Numbered from the stretch's first letter, positions 48,526 through 57,400 are shown. The stretch: DNA of 64,000 bases from Betaproteobacteria bacterium (GCA_016861105.1 BOKS01000013.1:89128-153127); one strand, 5' to 3'. A program made the numbers and translations. Notes: a model not told the origin generated them from the letters alone.

Positions 48526-49908
48526 TTACCGGAAGACCACGCTCGGGAGCCAGGTGGCCATCTGCGGGAACCACCACACGATCGCGAGGCCCATGAGCTG
48601 GAGGGCGACGAACGGCAGCGCCCCGATCCAGATGTCGCCGGTGGAGACCGAGCGCGGCGCCAGCCCGCGGATGTAGAACAGCGTGTAGCCGAAGGGCGGC
48701 GTCAGGAAGCTCGTCTGCAGGCACATCGCCACCATCACGCCGAGCCAGATCGGGTCCACGCCCATCATGATCAGGGGCCCGCCGCAGATCGGCAGCATGA
48801 TGAGGATGATCTCGAAGGTGTCGAGGAAGAAGCCGAGCACGAACATCACCGCCATGACGGTCAGCATGGCGCCCGCCGCGCCGCCGGGCATGTCGGTCAG
48901 CGCCTGCTCCACCATGTGCTCTCCGCCAAGCCCGCGGAAGGTGAGCGAGAAGAGCGACGCGGCGAGGACGATGGCGAAGATCATCGCCGTGGTGATCATC
49001 GTGTGGCGCCCGGCTTCCGCCGCGAGCTTCCAGCTGAAGCGCCGGTTCAGCGCCGCGAGCAGCGCCGCGCCCAGGACGCCGATCGAGGCCGACTCCGTCG
49101 GCGTCGCGATGCCCGCGAGGATCGATCCGAGCACCGCCAGGATCAGGAAGAGCGGCGGGATCAGGACCGACACCACTTCCCGCGGCAGCCGGCGCCGCTC
49201 GTCCTGGCTCAGCGCGCTGGCCGGGACCTTGTGCGGCTGCAGGAGCGCGAGGCCGAACGTGTAGGCGAGGTACAGGCTCACCAGGACGAAGCCCGGCAGG
49301 AGCGCGCCCGCGAACAGGTCGCCGGCCGACAGCGTGGACACGGCGAAGTTGCCCATCCGCATCTGCGCCGACTGGTTCACGGCCGAGAGCAGGTCGGCCG
49401 TGAAGATCAGCACGGTCGACGGCGGGATGATCTGCGCGAGCGTGGCCGAGGCGCAGATCACGCCGGTGGCGAGACGCCTGTCGTAACGGGCCTTGAGCAT
49501 GGCCGGAAGCGCGATCAGCGCCATGGTGGCCACCGTGGCGCCGACGACGCCGGTCGAGGCGGCGAGCAGCGCGCCGACGACGATGACCGAGTAGCCCAGG
49601 CCGCCCCGCAGCGCGCCGAACAGCTTGCCCATCGTCGTCAGCAGGCCCTCGGCGATGCCGGATCGCTCGAGGACGCTGCCCATCAGGATGAACAGCGGCA
49701 CCGCGACCAGCACCTCGTTGGTCATCACGCTGAAGTAGCGGATCGGAAGGTGGACCAGCGTGGAGAGATCGAACACGCCGAACGCGTAGCCGACGCCGGC
49801 GAACATCAGCGAGAGCCCGGCCAGGGAGAACGCGATCGGCAGCCCCGTGGCGAGGATCAGCAGCGTCGACGCGAAGAAGACGATCGAGACGACGTCGCCG
49901 GTGCTCAT
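48526..49908 (-). CDS. TRAP transporter large permease (DctM family)
   Basis: A 460-residue membrane protein with about 12-13 helices. PIAFSLAGLSLMFAGVGYAF, FILMGSVLERSGIAEGLL, GALLAASTGVVGATVATMALIALPAML and CASATLAQIIPPSTVLIFTADLL are DctM signatures. GFFLDTFEIILIMLPICGGPLIMMGVDPIWLGVMVAMCLQTSFLTPPFGYTLFYIRG closes the family. The TSFLTPPFG form is typical of the TAXI/DctM group transporting carboxylates in Burkholderiales. It follows dctQ by 15 nt. Confidence 0.95.
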   Translation of the reverse strand: MSTGDVVSIVFFASTLLILATGLPIAFSLAGLSLMFAGVGYAFGVFDLSTLVHLPIRYFSVMTNEVLVAVPLFILMGSVLERSGIAEGLLTTMGKLFGALRGGLGYSVIVVGALLAASTGVVGATVATMALIALPAMLKARYDRRLATGVICASATLAQIIPPSTVLIFTADLLSAVNQSAQMRMGNFAVSTLSAGDLFAGALLPGFVLVSLYLAYTFGLALLQPHKVPASALSQDERRRLPREVVSVLIPPLFLILAVLGSILAGIATPTESASIGVLGAALLAALNRRFSWKLAAEAGRHTMITTAMIFAIVLAASLFSLTFRGLGGEHMVEQALTDMPGGAAGAMLTVMAVMFVLGFFLDTFEIILIMLPICGGPLIMMGVDPIWLGVMVAMCLQTSFLTPPFGYTLFYIRGLAPRSVSTGDIWIGALPFVALQLMGLAIVWWFPQMATWLPSVVFR

Positions 49909-49923
49909 CGTCGGCGCGTCCGG

Positions 49924-50481
49924 CTAAGGGTGCGGCTCGCCGGGCTTCGCGAACGGCGGCACGCGCGCCGCGTCCGCATCGCCCGCCAGGACGAGCACGC
50001 CACGCGCGATGGTCGCCGCCGCCTGCAGCGCAAGCAGTGCGGCGAACACGAGCAGCATGCTCTTCAGGAGGTAGACCCCGGGCATGCCGTTGGGCTGGGG
50101 CGAGCCTTCGCGGATCGCCCAGGAGGAGGTGACGAGCGGCCAGGCGAGCCAGGCGAGCACCCCGATCCACAGGAGAGTGAACGCGAGCGTGCCGGCGATC
50201 TCGACGGCGGCCCGCGTCTTCACCGACCAGCGCGCCTGCAGCACGTCGACGCGCACGTGCGCATTGACCTTCATCGCCACGGGCGCGCCGAGAAGGAACA
50301 CGACCGCGTGGATCCAGACGTAGAGTTCCTGCATCCACGTGAACGTGACGTGGAACGCGTAGCGCAGCCCGACCACGACGGCGCAGACGGCCGCGATCAG
50401 CCAGACGAGCGCGGCCAGCCATCGCCCGATCCGCTCGGTCAGGCGATCGACGAATGCCGCGAAGCTTGCGAGGAGTCCCAA
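49924..50481 (-). CDS. TRAP transporter small permease (DctQ family)
   Basis: A 185-residue protein with four hydrophobic segments, as usual for DctQ. RIGRWLAALVWLIAAVCAVVVGLRYAFHVTFTWMQELYVWIHAVVFLLGAPVAMKVNAHVRVDVL contains the conserved W-E-l---WI---W-like region and the HVRVD motif. It associates with DctM to form the membrane complex. It lies 65 nt downstream of the dctP gene. Confidence 0.93.
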   Translation of the reverse strand: MGLLASFAAFVDRLTERIGRWLAALVWLIAAVCAVVVGLRYAFHVTFTWMQELYVWIHAVVFLLGAPVAMKVNAHVRVDVLQARWSVKTRAAVEIAGTLAFTLLWIGVLAWLAWPLVTSSWAIREGSPQPNGMPGVYLLKSMLLVFAALLALQAAATIARGVLVLAGDADAARVPPFAKPGEPHP

Positions 50482-50546
50482 GGTCCCCCAGCCCTGTCAG
50501 GACGGCGTCGGGCCGCCGCGGCGTCCTCCGCCCGGCGGCCCCAGCG

Positions 50547-51650
50547 TCACGACTTCGGGAACGTGTAGGGAAGCGTCCGGGCCTGCATCATCGCGAGTTC
50601 GGTATGCCGCGCGCTCTGCACGGCATTCTCGCGGAAGGCGACATACGCCGTCGCGATCTTCTTGACCAGCGCGTCGGAGTCGGACAGCAGCTCACCCATG
50701 ATCTCGCCGGCCGCGTTGCCGGCGGCGACCAGCACGTCGCGAGGAGCCTCGCGCACCTGGACGCCGTGCTTGTCGACGAGCGTGCGGAGGGCCGGCGGAT
50801 TGCGCACGATGTACTCGGTGGTCGAGTACGCGTAGGTCGCGTTGCACGCGACTTCGATCACCTGCTTGAGTTCGGCCGACAGCCCGTCCCACTTCGCCTT
50901 GTTGATGACGCACTCCTCGGCGGACGACGGCTCCTGGACGCCGGGCCAGTAGTAGAACTTCGCCGCCTGGTGGAATCCCAGCGCGGCGTCCGACCACGGC
51001 CCGATGAATTCCGCCGCGTCGATCGTGCCCGCCTGGAGCGCCTGGAAGATCTCGCCGCCCGGCAACTGGACCACCGACGCTCCCATCCGGCGGTACATCT
51101 CGCCGCCCAGTCCCGGCGTGCGAAAGCGAAGGCCCTTGAAGTCCTGCAGCGACTTGATCTCCCTCTTGAACCAGCCCATCCACTGGTTGCCGGTGTTGCC
51201 GCACAGGAAACCCTTGAGATTGAAGCGCGCGTACATCTCGTCGTAGAGGGCCTGACCGCCGCCGTGCAGCATCCAGGCGTGCTGCTCCGGCGCCATCAGC
51301 CCGAACGGCATGTTGCCGAACAGCACGATGCCCGCGGACTTGCCGCGCCAGTAGGTCGGCACCGAGTGGTACATCTCGGCGGCGCCCTGGGACACCGCGT
51401 CGAACACCCCGGTCGCCGGTGCGAGCTGCCCCGCGCCGAAGACCTTGACCGTGAGCTTGCCCTCGCTCATCCGCGTGATCCGTTCGGCGAGCCACGTGGC
51501 GCTCGTGCCCGGTCCGGGCAGGTTGGGTGGCCACGACGTCACCATCCGCCACTCCATGCGGCCCTGGGAGATGGCAGGCGCCGACAGCGCGCCGGAGGCG
51601 GCCGCGACCGAGCCGGCCGCCGCAGTCTTCAGGAACTTGCGTCTCTTCAT
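50547..51650 (-). CDS. TRAP transporter substrate-binding protein (DctP family)
   Basis: A 367-residue periplasmic receptor. The N-terminus MKRRKFLKTAAAGSVAAASGALSAPAISQ begins with a twin-Arg-like RRKFLK and is probably Tat-exported. WRMVTSWPPNLPGPGTSATWLAERITRMSEGKLTVKVFGAGQL is the family opening. LRFRTPGLGGEMYRRMGASVVQLPGGEIFQALQAGTIDAAEFIGPWSD holds the carboxylate-binding Arg and the selectivity helix. Dimeric TRAP receptors of 2-keto acids have similar length. The ATG follows AGGAGG, and a hairpin lies just upstream. It is the first gene of dctPQM. Confidence 0.95.
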   Translation of the reverse strand: MKRRKFLKTAAAGSVAAASGALSAPAISQGRMEWRMVTSWPPNLPGPGTSATWLAERITRMSEGKLTVKVFGAGQLAPATGVFDAVSQGAAEMYHSVPTYWRGKSAGIVLFGNMPFGLMAPEQHAWMLHGGGQALYDEMYARFNLKGFLCGNTGNQWMGWFKREIKSLQDFKGLRFRTPGLGGEMYRRMGASVVQLPGGEIFQALQAGTIDAAEFIGPWSDAALGFHQAAKFYYWPGVQEPSSAEECVINKAKWDGLSAELKQVIEVACNATYAYSTTEYIVRNPPALRTLVDKHGVQVREAPRDVLVAAGNAAGEIMGELLSDSDALVKKIATAYVAFRENAVQSARHTELAMMQARTLPYTFPKS

Positions 51651-51676
51651 CGGGAAGACCTCCTGGGGGTGAAACG

Positions 51677-51696
51677 CCCATCCCGTTCGGGATGGG
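51677..51696 (-). promoter_or_regulatory. perfect hairpin in the dctP leader
   Basis: CCCATCCCGAACGGGATGGG is a perfect inverted repeat (8-9 bp arms) ending 26 nt upstream of the dctP ATG and just before its AGGAGG. It has no T-run, so it is not a plain terminator; it could be an operator or a leader stem affecting translation. Function is inferred only from position. Confidence 0.4.
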
Positions 51697-52141
51697 TCCT
51701 TAGGGATGACATGCGCCGGGCCCACCGCGTGCCGCGACGCGAAGGCACCACCGGCAGCCGTGTCCCGTCCCGAACCTGTGCCGCGCATGGCCGGGCCACG
51801 GGTCGCGCGCTGCATTGTTGCCGATCTTGCGGGCGTTCCCAAGACCTCGCCGCGACCGGCGTCGCGCGTCGCCGCGCTTTTCGCCCCGTTCGCACGGGGC
51901 GTCGCGGCCATTGCTCTGCAATCCGGCAGTGAACCGCAGGGCCGGGACGCGAGGGCCGCCCGCGGCCCTCGGCGGCAGGTGCCCTCCGGCTTGCCTGGCG
52001 TCGACCTCGCGTCGACGGGACGTCCCGGCCGCAGGTCCGATCGTCGGGAACGGCCGCGTCGACGGGCTTCGATCCGACGCCCCCCGCTGCGCGTGATCGC
52101 GGGATCGGGCCACACGCGTCCCCTCGCTCGCGTGCCGGGCG
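51697..52141. other. 445-nt intergenic region without a recognisable gene
   Basis: This space between the enoyl-CoA hydratase stop and the dctP leader shows only short open frames with no family resemblance. It contains a GC hairpin, CGCCCCGT (51882-51889) and ACGGGGCG (51894-51901), that may terminate the hydratase transcript, though no T-run follows on that strand. The dctP promoter should lie here, but I see no convincing hexamers. Confidence 0.5.
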
Positions 52142-52972
52142 CTAACGCTGCGCGTCACGTCGATCGCCGCGGAAATCCGGCTGTCGCTTCTCGAGGAACG
52201 CCTGCATGCCCTCCGCCTTGTCGTCGCTGGTGAAGCAGACCGCGCACGCCTGAGCCTCGGCGCGGATGCCCGACGCGAGGTCCGCGTTCTCGACCACCGC
52301 CATCGTCCGCTTGATCTGCGCCAGCGCCACGGGCGAAAGCGACGCGATCCGGCCGGCGAGTGCACGCGCCTCGTCGAGGAGCCTCGAGCGTTCGCAGACG
52401 AGCCAGACCAGCCCCAGTTCGTAGGCGCGCCGCGCGTCGATGACGTCCCCGGTCAGTGCCATGGCCCGCGCCGCTCCGCCGCCCGCGATCCGCACGAGCC
52501 GCGGCAGGCCGCCGCCGCCGGTCATGATGCCGATCCGGGCCTCCGGCAGGCCGAACCGCGCGTGGTCCGCCGCAATGCGGATGTCGCATGCCAGGGCGAG
52601 CTCGAGCCCTCCTCCGAGGCACCACCCGTTGACGGCACAGACGACCGGCTGCGGCAGCGCGGCGAGGCGCGAGGCGAGCCGCTGGATGGATTCGCTCAAC
52701 GCAACGGACTGCGACGCCGTCATCGGAAGCATCTCGCGGATGTCCGAGCCCGCCGCGAACACCTTCTCGCCCGCTCCGGTCAGGATGACCGCCCGCACCC
52801 GGGGCATCGCCTCGAGCCGTTCCACGCAGGCGAGCAGCCGCTCCCGTACGTCGGCGCTGAGCGCGTTCGCCGCGCGGGGCCGGTTGATCCTGATGGTGGC
52901 CACGGCGCCGTCGACGGCGAAGTCGACGCCATCCGTCGGCGTCTCGCCAGCGTTCGGTCGCAGTTCGGTCAT
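52142..52972 (-). CDS. enoyl-CoA hydratase/isomerase family protein
   Basis: A 276-residue crotonase-fold enzyme. RAANALSADVRERLLACVERLE and VFAAGSDIREM supply the oxyanion and CoA loops. GGGLELALACDIRIAADHARFGLPEARIG carries both catalytic glutamates (in GGLE and LPE), so hydration of enoyl-CoA is plausible. ALTGDVIDARRAYELGLVWLV and the C-terminal KAEGMQAFLEKRQPDFRG are typical. It is divergent from the dehydrogenase-regulator-CoA-transferase-acyl-CoA-dehydrogenase series and most likely belongs to the same pathway. Confidence 0.92.
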   Translation of the reverse strand: MTELRPNAGETPTDGVDFAVDGAVATIRINRPRAANALSADVRERLLACVERLEAMPRVRAVILTGAGEKVFAAGSDIREMLPMTASQSVALSESIQRLASRLAALPQPVVCAVNGWCLGGGLELALACDIRIAADHARFGLPEARIGIMTGGGGLPRLVRIAGGGAARAMALTGDVIDARRAYELGLVWLVCERSRLLDEARALAGRIASLSPVALAQIKRTMAVVENADLASGIRAEAQACAVCFTSDDKAEGMQAFLEKRQPDFRGDRRDAQR

Positions 52973-53054
52973 GTCACTTCGGGAGCGAGGACCCGGGACT
53001 CCGGACGGGGGACGCCACGGGGAGGACCGCGTTGTGGCCAGCCGTCGCGCGAGC

Positions 53055-53076
53055 TAGTATTGGATATGTCATGACA
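53055..53076 (+). promoter_or_regulatory. predicted promoter and operator of the CoA cluster
   Basis: TAGTAT (53055-53060) is a possible -10 box. The perfect 10-bp palindrome TGTCATGACA (53067-53076) lies directly downstream, where a repressor would block transcription start. The next gene but one encodes a GntR/HutC regulator, whose family binds short palindromes of this size. The site stands in the 129-nt divergent region and could control both directions. Confidence 0.5.
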
Positions 53077-53101
53077 AAACGCAAGCCGGAGCCGCAGCAC
53101 G

Positions 53102-53974
53102 ATGAAGATCGGATTCGTTGGCACGGGGCTGATGGGCGCGCCCATGGTCCGCAGGCTGCTGGCGGCGGGCCACGAGGTCGTGGTGTGGAATCGCACTGCG
53201 GCGCGGGCTGAAGCGCTGCGCAGCAGCGGAGCGCAGGTCGCCCCTTCGCTGGATGCGCTTGCACGCGATGCCGAGGCGCTGATCCTGTGCGTCGAGAACG
53301 CCGCCGCAGTGCACGAGGTCCTGTTCGAGCGCGGCCTCCTGCCGGCCATGCGCGCCGGCCAGATCGTGGTGGACATGGGCTCGATCGCGCCGCACGAGGC
53401 GCGCGAACTGGCTGCGCGCCTGCACGCGCACGGCGTGCAGTACCTCGACGCGCCCGTTTCCGGCGGACCGCAGGGCGCCGAGGAAGGCACGCTGGCCATC
53501 ATGGTGGGGGGGGAGGAGACGGCCCTCGCGCCGGTGCGCGATGTCCTCGCCTGCATGGGCAACGTCACGCGTCTCGGGCCGTCGGGCGCGGGACAGACTG
53601 CGAAGCTGATCAACCAGACGATCTCGTCGACGGTCCTGCTCGCCGTCGCCGAGTGCACGGTCCTCGCCACCCGGCTCGGGATCGATCCGGGGACGCTGCG
53701 CTCGGCGCTCGCGGGAGGCTTTGCCGACAGCAAGGTGCTCCAGCTGCATGGAAAGCGCATGGCCGAGCGGAACTTCGCGCCCGGCGGAACCGTCGCGACC
53801 TACCTCAAGGACCTCAGGAACGCCGAGCGTCTCATCCGCGAAGCGGGCCTCGCGTTGCCGGCCGCCGAACTGGCACGCCGTCACTTCGCCGAGCTGGCCG
53901 CGTCGGGCCACGGCAACGACGACATCGCGTCCGTGGTGCTGGTCACCCAGCGAAGCAACGGGCTGGCACCGTGA
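53102..53974 (+). CDS. NAD(P)-dependent beta-hydroxyacid dehydrogenase (3-hydroxyisobutyrate dehydrogenase family)
   Basis: A 290-residue enzyme with the dinucleotide fold KIGFVGTGLMGAPMVRRLLAAGHEV (2-26), the substrate loop DAPVSGGPQGAEEGTLAIMVGG (117-138) and the catalytic lysine K168 in GAGQTAKLINQ. GNDDIASVV near the C-terminus is family-typical. Members oxidise 3-hydroxyisobutyrate, tartronate semialdehyde (in reverse) or similar hydroxyacids; the exact substrate is unclear. It is the first gene of the plus-strand series, coupled by GTGA overlap to the GntR gene. Confidence 0.92.
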   Translation: MKIGFVGTGLMGAPMVRRLLAAGHEVVVWNRTAARAEALRSSGAQVAPSLDALARDAEALILCVENAAAVHEVLFERGLLPAMRAGQIVVDMGSIAPHEARELAARLHAHGVQYLDAPVSGGPQGAEEGTLAIMVGGEETALAPVRDVLACMGNVTRLGPSGAGQTAKLINQTISSTVLLAVAECTVLATRLGIDPGTLRSALAGGFADSKVLQLHGKRMAERNFAPGGTVATYLKDLRNAERLIREAGLALPAAELARRHFAELAASGHGNDDIASVVLVTQRSNGLAP

Positions 53975-54807
53975 GCCGCCAGGCCGTCCTGCATGCGCCC
54001 GGCGCGGTCGCGTCGGATCGGCGACGGGGCCGGCGCGTCCGAAAGGCCGGCGCGGGTCCGGCGCTCCTTCTGCGGTTCCACGGGCGGGCCCGGCGCATAC
54101 CTCTGTACCAGCAGGTGAAGACGCTCGTGCTCGACGGCATCGCCGCGGGGCACTACCGTCCCGGCGACAGGATACCGACCGAGCACGAGTTCGTCGCGTC
54201 GCTCGGATGCTCGCGGCTCACCGTCAATCGGGCGCTCCGGGAGCTGTCGGCGACCGGCGTGCTGGAGCGCGTCCCCGGCGTGGGCACGTTCGTCGCGGCA
54301 CCGAAGTCGTCCTCGACGGTCATCAAGCTCCACAACATCGCCGACGACATCCGGGCGAAGGGCCAGTCGCTGAGCATCCGGGTGCACCGGCTCCACAGGA
54401 TGCGCGCGCTTCCCGAGATCGCCGCGAGCATGGGCGTCCCGCCGCGCGCCGCCCTGTTCCACAGCCTCATCGTGTACTGCGCCGACGGCATCCCGGTGCA
54501 GCTCGAGGACCGCTACGTGCTGCCGGCCTTCGCTCCCGACTACCTGGAGCAGGACTTCACGCGCCAGTCGACGACGGACTATCTGCAGAGGATCGAACTG
54601 CCGGGCCACGTCGAGCACGAGATCCGGGCGGCCCTGGCCGGCGAGGAGGAATCGCGGCTCCTCGACATCAGCGGCCCGGAGGCGCTCCTGATCATCGACC
54701 GCAAGACATGGGTGCGCGGGACGGTCACGTCGTGCACGCGGTTCGTCCATCCGGGCTCGCGACAGCGCTTCTTCGGACGGTTCACGCCCGCCAACGCGTC
54801 CATCTGA
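53971..54807 (+). CDS. GntR family transcriptional regulator, HutC type (UTRA domain)
   Basis: A 278-residue regulator. The winged helix-turn-helix covers about 42-112 (RIPLYQQVKTLVLDGIAAGHYRPGDRIPTEHEFVASLGCSRLTVNRALRELSATGVLERVPGVGTFV). The UTRA ligand-binding domain covers about 135-275 (LFHSLIVYCADGIPVQLEDRYVLPAFAPDYLEQDF and VRGTVTSCTRFVHPGSRQRFFGRF). The first 40 residues are a basic extension. The GTG overlaps the preceding stop (GTGA); no later start exists before the HTH. It probably represses the surrounding cluster and is released by a pathway intermediate, perhaps an acyl-CoA or free acid. Confidence 0.9.
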   Translation: MSRQAVLHAPGAVASDRRRGRRVRKAGAGPALLLRFHGRARRIPLYQQVKTLVLDGIAAGHYRPGDRIPTEHEFVASLGCSRLTVNRALRELSATGVLERVPGVGTFVAAPKSSSTVIKLHNIADDIRAKGQSLSIRVHRLHRMRALPEIAASMGVPPRAALFHSLIVYCADGIPVQLEDRYVLPAFAPDYLEQDFTRQSTTDYLQRIELPGHVEHEIRAALAGEEESRLLDISGPEALLIIDRKTWVRGTVTSCTRFVHPGSRQRFFGRFTPANASI

Positions 54808-54896
54808 CACCGCGCCGGCGCAGCATCGATCGCATCGGCCGCTCGCCCCCGCACTGCGCCGGCGCATCGTCCATCCTTCGCCATCGACGACGACCC

Positions 54897-56117
54897 ATGC
54901 CCATGCCCGCCCCCGCCCACCGCCCGCTGGAAGGACTGCGCATCCTCGACTTCACGCGGGTGCTGGCGGGCCCGCTGTCGACGGCGCTGCTGGCCGACCT
55001 CGGCGCCGACGTCGTCAAGGTCGAGCCGCCGCATGGCGACGACTACCGCCACATCGGTCCGATGCGCGCCGGAAAGAGCGCGCTCTTCACCGTGATGAAC
55101 CGCGGCAAGAAGAGCCTCGTGCTCGATCTCGGCCGTCCGGAAGCCCGGGCGTTGGCCCGCGAACTGGCCGACCGGGCGGACGTCGTGGTGGAGAACTTCC
55201 GGCCCGGCGTCGCCGACCGCCTGGGGATCGGCGCAGCCGCCCTGCGGGCGCGGAATCCGAAGCTGGTGTACGTCAGCATCTCCGGGTTCGGGCAGACGGG
55301 TCCGCTGGCCCAGCGTCCCGCCTACGACATCATCGTGCAGGCGATGAGCGGCCTGATGGAAGCCACCGGCGACCCCGACGGTCCGCCGACGATGGTCGGG
55401 GAGGCCGTGTCGGACGTCGTCGCGGGGATGTTCGCATCGTGGGCGATCCTGGCGGCGCTGCTGCATGCGCAGCGCACCGGAGAGGGCCAGCACGTCGACG
55501 TCTCCATGTTCGACACCACGTTGAGCTTCCTCGCGACCTCGGTGTCGCGCTACCTCTTCACGGGGAAGCCGGCCCGGCGCGTCGGCAACCGGCACCCGTT
55601 GTCGGCGCCCTTCGGCGTGTACCGTGCGGGCGACGGCCACTTCGCCCTCGCGGTGCTCAACAAGAAGCTCTTCGACGCGCTGGCCTCGGCGATGGAGCGG
55701 GACGACCTCGCCCGCGACCCGCGGTTCCTGACGGACGAGGGCCGCTGCGAGCACGAGCCCGCGTTGCGCGAGGCGATCGACGCCTGGGCCGGTCGCCTCG
55801 ACGTCCGGGAGGTCGTGGCGCGACTCGAAAACGCCGGCGTGCCTTGCGCTCCCATCTGGAACATCGCGCAGGCCCTGGAGTCGCCGCAGTCGCAGGCCAG
55901 GGGACTGCTGCAGCCCGTGGAGGATCCGTCGCTGCCCGGCCTGCGGCTGCCGCGCCAGCCGGTGCACTTCGGTGGCGATGCCGGGCTCGCGCCGGCGCGC
56001 TCCCCGTCGCTCGGCGAACACACGGCGTCGGTGCTGGCCGACCTGCTGGGGATCGGCGCGGCCCGGTTCGACGAACTGCAGCGGCTGGGCGCCTTCGGCC
56101 CCCGCGTGGAAAGCTGA
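54897..56117 (+). CDS. CaiB/BaiF family (class III) CoA-transferase
   Basis: A 406-residue CoA-transferase, paralogous in family to the one at 15526 but not a close copy. LEGLRILDFTRVLAGPLSTALLADLGADVVKVEPP (11-45), NRGKKSLVLDLGRPEARALARELADRADVVVENFRPGVADRLGIG and SISGFGQTGPLAQRPAYD are diagnostic. D173 in AVSDVVAGMF is the probable acyl-carrying residue. It likely activates the imported acid as its CoA ester before the acyl-CoA dehydrogenase acts. Two in-frame ATGs are close together (54897, 54903). It ends 2 nt before the next start. Confidence 0.93.
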   Translation: MPMPAPAHRPLEGLRILDFTRVLAGPLSTALLADLGADVVKVEPPHGDDYRHIGPMRAGKSALFTVMNRGKKSLVLDLGRPEARALARELADRADVVVENFRPGVADRLGIGAAALRARNPKLVYVSISGFGQTGPLAQRPAYDIIVQAMSGLMEATGDPDGPPTMVGEAVSDVVAGMFASWAILAALLHAQRTGEGQHVDVSMFDTTLSFLATSVSRYLFTGKPARRVGNRHPLSAPFGVYRAGDGHFALAVLNKKLFDALASAMERDDLARDPRFLTDEGRCEHEPALREAIDAWAGRLDVREVVARLENAGVPCAPIWNIAQALESPQSQARGLLQPVEDPSLPGLRLPRQPVHFGGDAGLAPARSPSLGEHTASVLADLLGIGAARFDELQRLGAFGPRVES

Positions 56118-56119
56118 TC

Positions 56120-57277
56120 GTGGGCGTCCGGCGCATCGGCGTGACCGACGACGATCGGGCCATTGCAGATGCGGTCAGCCGTTATGCGGTCGACGTCCTG
56201 GTCCCGCACGCGGCCGGGATCGACGAGCACGGGCTCAGTGCCACCCGTCACGTGCCCGGCCTGTCGGCGCTCGGCGTCATGGGCATGAACCTGCCCGAGT
56301 CGCTGGGCGGGCCCGGCGTCACGCCGACGGCGGTGCTGCTGTCGCTGGTGGCGATCGCGCGTGCCTGCGCCAGCACGTCGTCGATGATCGGGGCGCACTA
56401 CCTGGGGACGGACGCGGTGCTCATCGGCGGCGATCCGGACCAGCAGCAGCGCTGGCTGCCACGCTGTGCGTCCGGCGAGTGGCTCGCCGCGTTCGCGCTG
56501 ACGGAGCCGGGCGGCGGTTCGCACCCGGCGGAGCTGCGCACGACGGCCCGGCGCGACGGCGAAGAGTACGTCCTGTCCGGCAGCAAGCAGTTCATCTCGA
56601 ACGCTGCCGAGTCCACGTTCATCGTCGTCTTCGCGAAGACCGATCCCGCGGCCGGGGCGAACGGCGTCAGCGCCTTCGTCGTGCCGACCGCGTCCCGTGG
56701 CGTCGGCATCGCCGCCCCCGAGAAGCTGATGGGCATCCGCGGCGGCCACGCCTTCGCCGTGTCGCTCGACGGGGTCCGCGTGCCTGCAAGCCACCGTCTC
56801 GGCGCCGAGGGGACGGGGTTCAGGACCGCCATGAAGGTGCTGGACAACGGCCGGCTGGACGTCGCCGCCACCGCGCTGGGGATCGCCGAAGCCGCGCTGG
56901 ACGCTGCCGTCGCCTGGACGCGGGAACGGACGGTCGGCGGCAAGCCGCTGGCCGACAAGCAGGGCATCCAGTGGATGCTGGCCGACATGAAGCTGCGGCT
57001 CGAGGCCTCGTGGGCGCTGACGATGCAGGCGCTCGCCTTGCGGCAGGCGGGGGAGCCGTTCACGCTGCACTCCGCGATGGCGAAGCTCCACGCGTCCGAG
57101 ATGGCGGCGTTCGTCGCCGACAGGGCCCTGCAGATCCACGGCGGCTACGGCTACACCCGCGATCTGCCGCTGGAGCGCTACGTGCGCGACGCGCGAATCC
57201 TCCGCATCTACGAAGGAAGCTCCGAGATCCAGCGCAACATCATCGCGCGGGCGCTCGTGCCGTCGTCTCCGCGGTGA
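56120..57277 (+). CDS. acyl-CoA dehydrogenase
   Basis: A 385-residue FAD enzyme introducing the alpha-beta double bond into an acyl-CoA. FALTEPGGGSHPAELRTTARRDGEEYVLSGSKQFISNA holds the flavin contacts. MGIRGGHAFAVSLDGVRVPASHRLG and QIHGGYGYTRDLPLERYVRDARILRIYEGSSEIQRNIIAR are conserved, with the catalytic base E365 in IYEGSSE, as in short- and medium-chain enzymes. The GTG start 2 nt after the CoA-transferase stop is used; another GTG seven codons later is possible. It is the last gene before the bidirectional terminator and tRNA-Leu. Confidence 0.94.
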   Translation: MGVRRIGVTDDDRAIADAVSRYAVDVLVPHAAGIDEHGLSATRHVPGLSALGVMGMNLPESLGGPGVTPTAVLLSLVAIARACASTSSMIGAHYLGTDAVLIGGDPDQQQRWLPRCASGEWLAAFALTEPGGGSHPAELRTTARRDGEEYVLSGSKQFISNAAESTFIVVFAKTDPAAGANGVSAFVVPTASRGVGIAAPEKLMGIRGGHAFAVSLDGVRVPASHRLGAEGTGFRTAMKVLDNGRLDVAATALGIAEAALDAAVAWTRERTVGGKPLADKQGIQWMLADMKLRLEASWALTMQALALRQAGEPFTLHSAMAKLHASEMAAFVADRALQIHGGYGYTRDLPLERYVRDARILRIYEGSSEIQRNIIARALVPSSPR

Positions 57278-57400
57278 GCGACGAACGCCCGACCCGACCG
57301 GGGGGCACGGGAAGCCGCCGCGGGCGCGATCGAAGCTCGTCGGGGGCGCGACGCCCACCGCGCGCCGAACGCCCGCGCAGGCGCTTCGGCGCCGCCAAAG

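Noticed and set aside
47144..50422. Open frame joining the cyclase to the TRAP region as one 1092-residue protein
   Set aside because: Only the last 400 residues match a family; the rest is an out-of-frame reading of dctM and dctQ.
51706..52233. A 175-residue plus-strand frame in the dctP/hydratase gap
   Set aside because: Low-complexity Arg/Pro/Ala sequence running antisense into the hydratase gene, with no ribosome site or family match.
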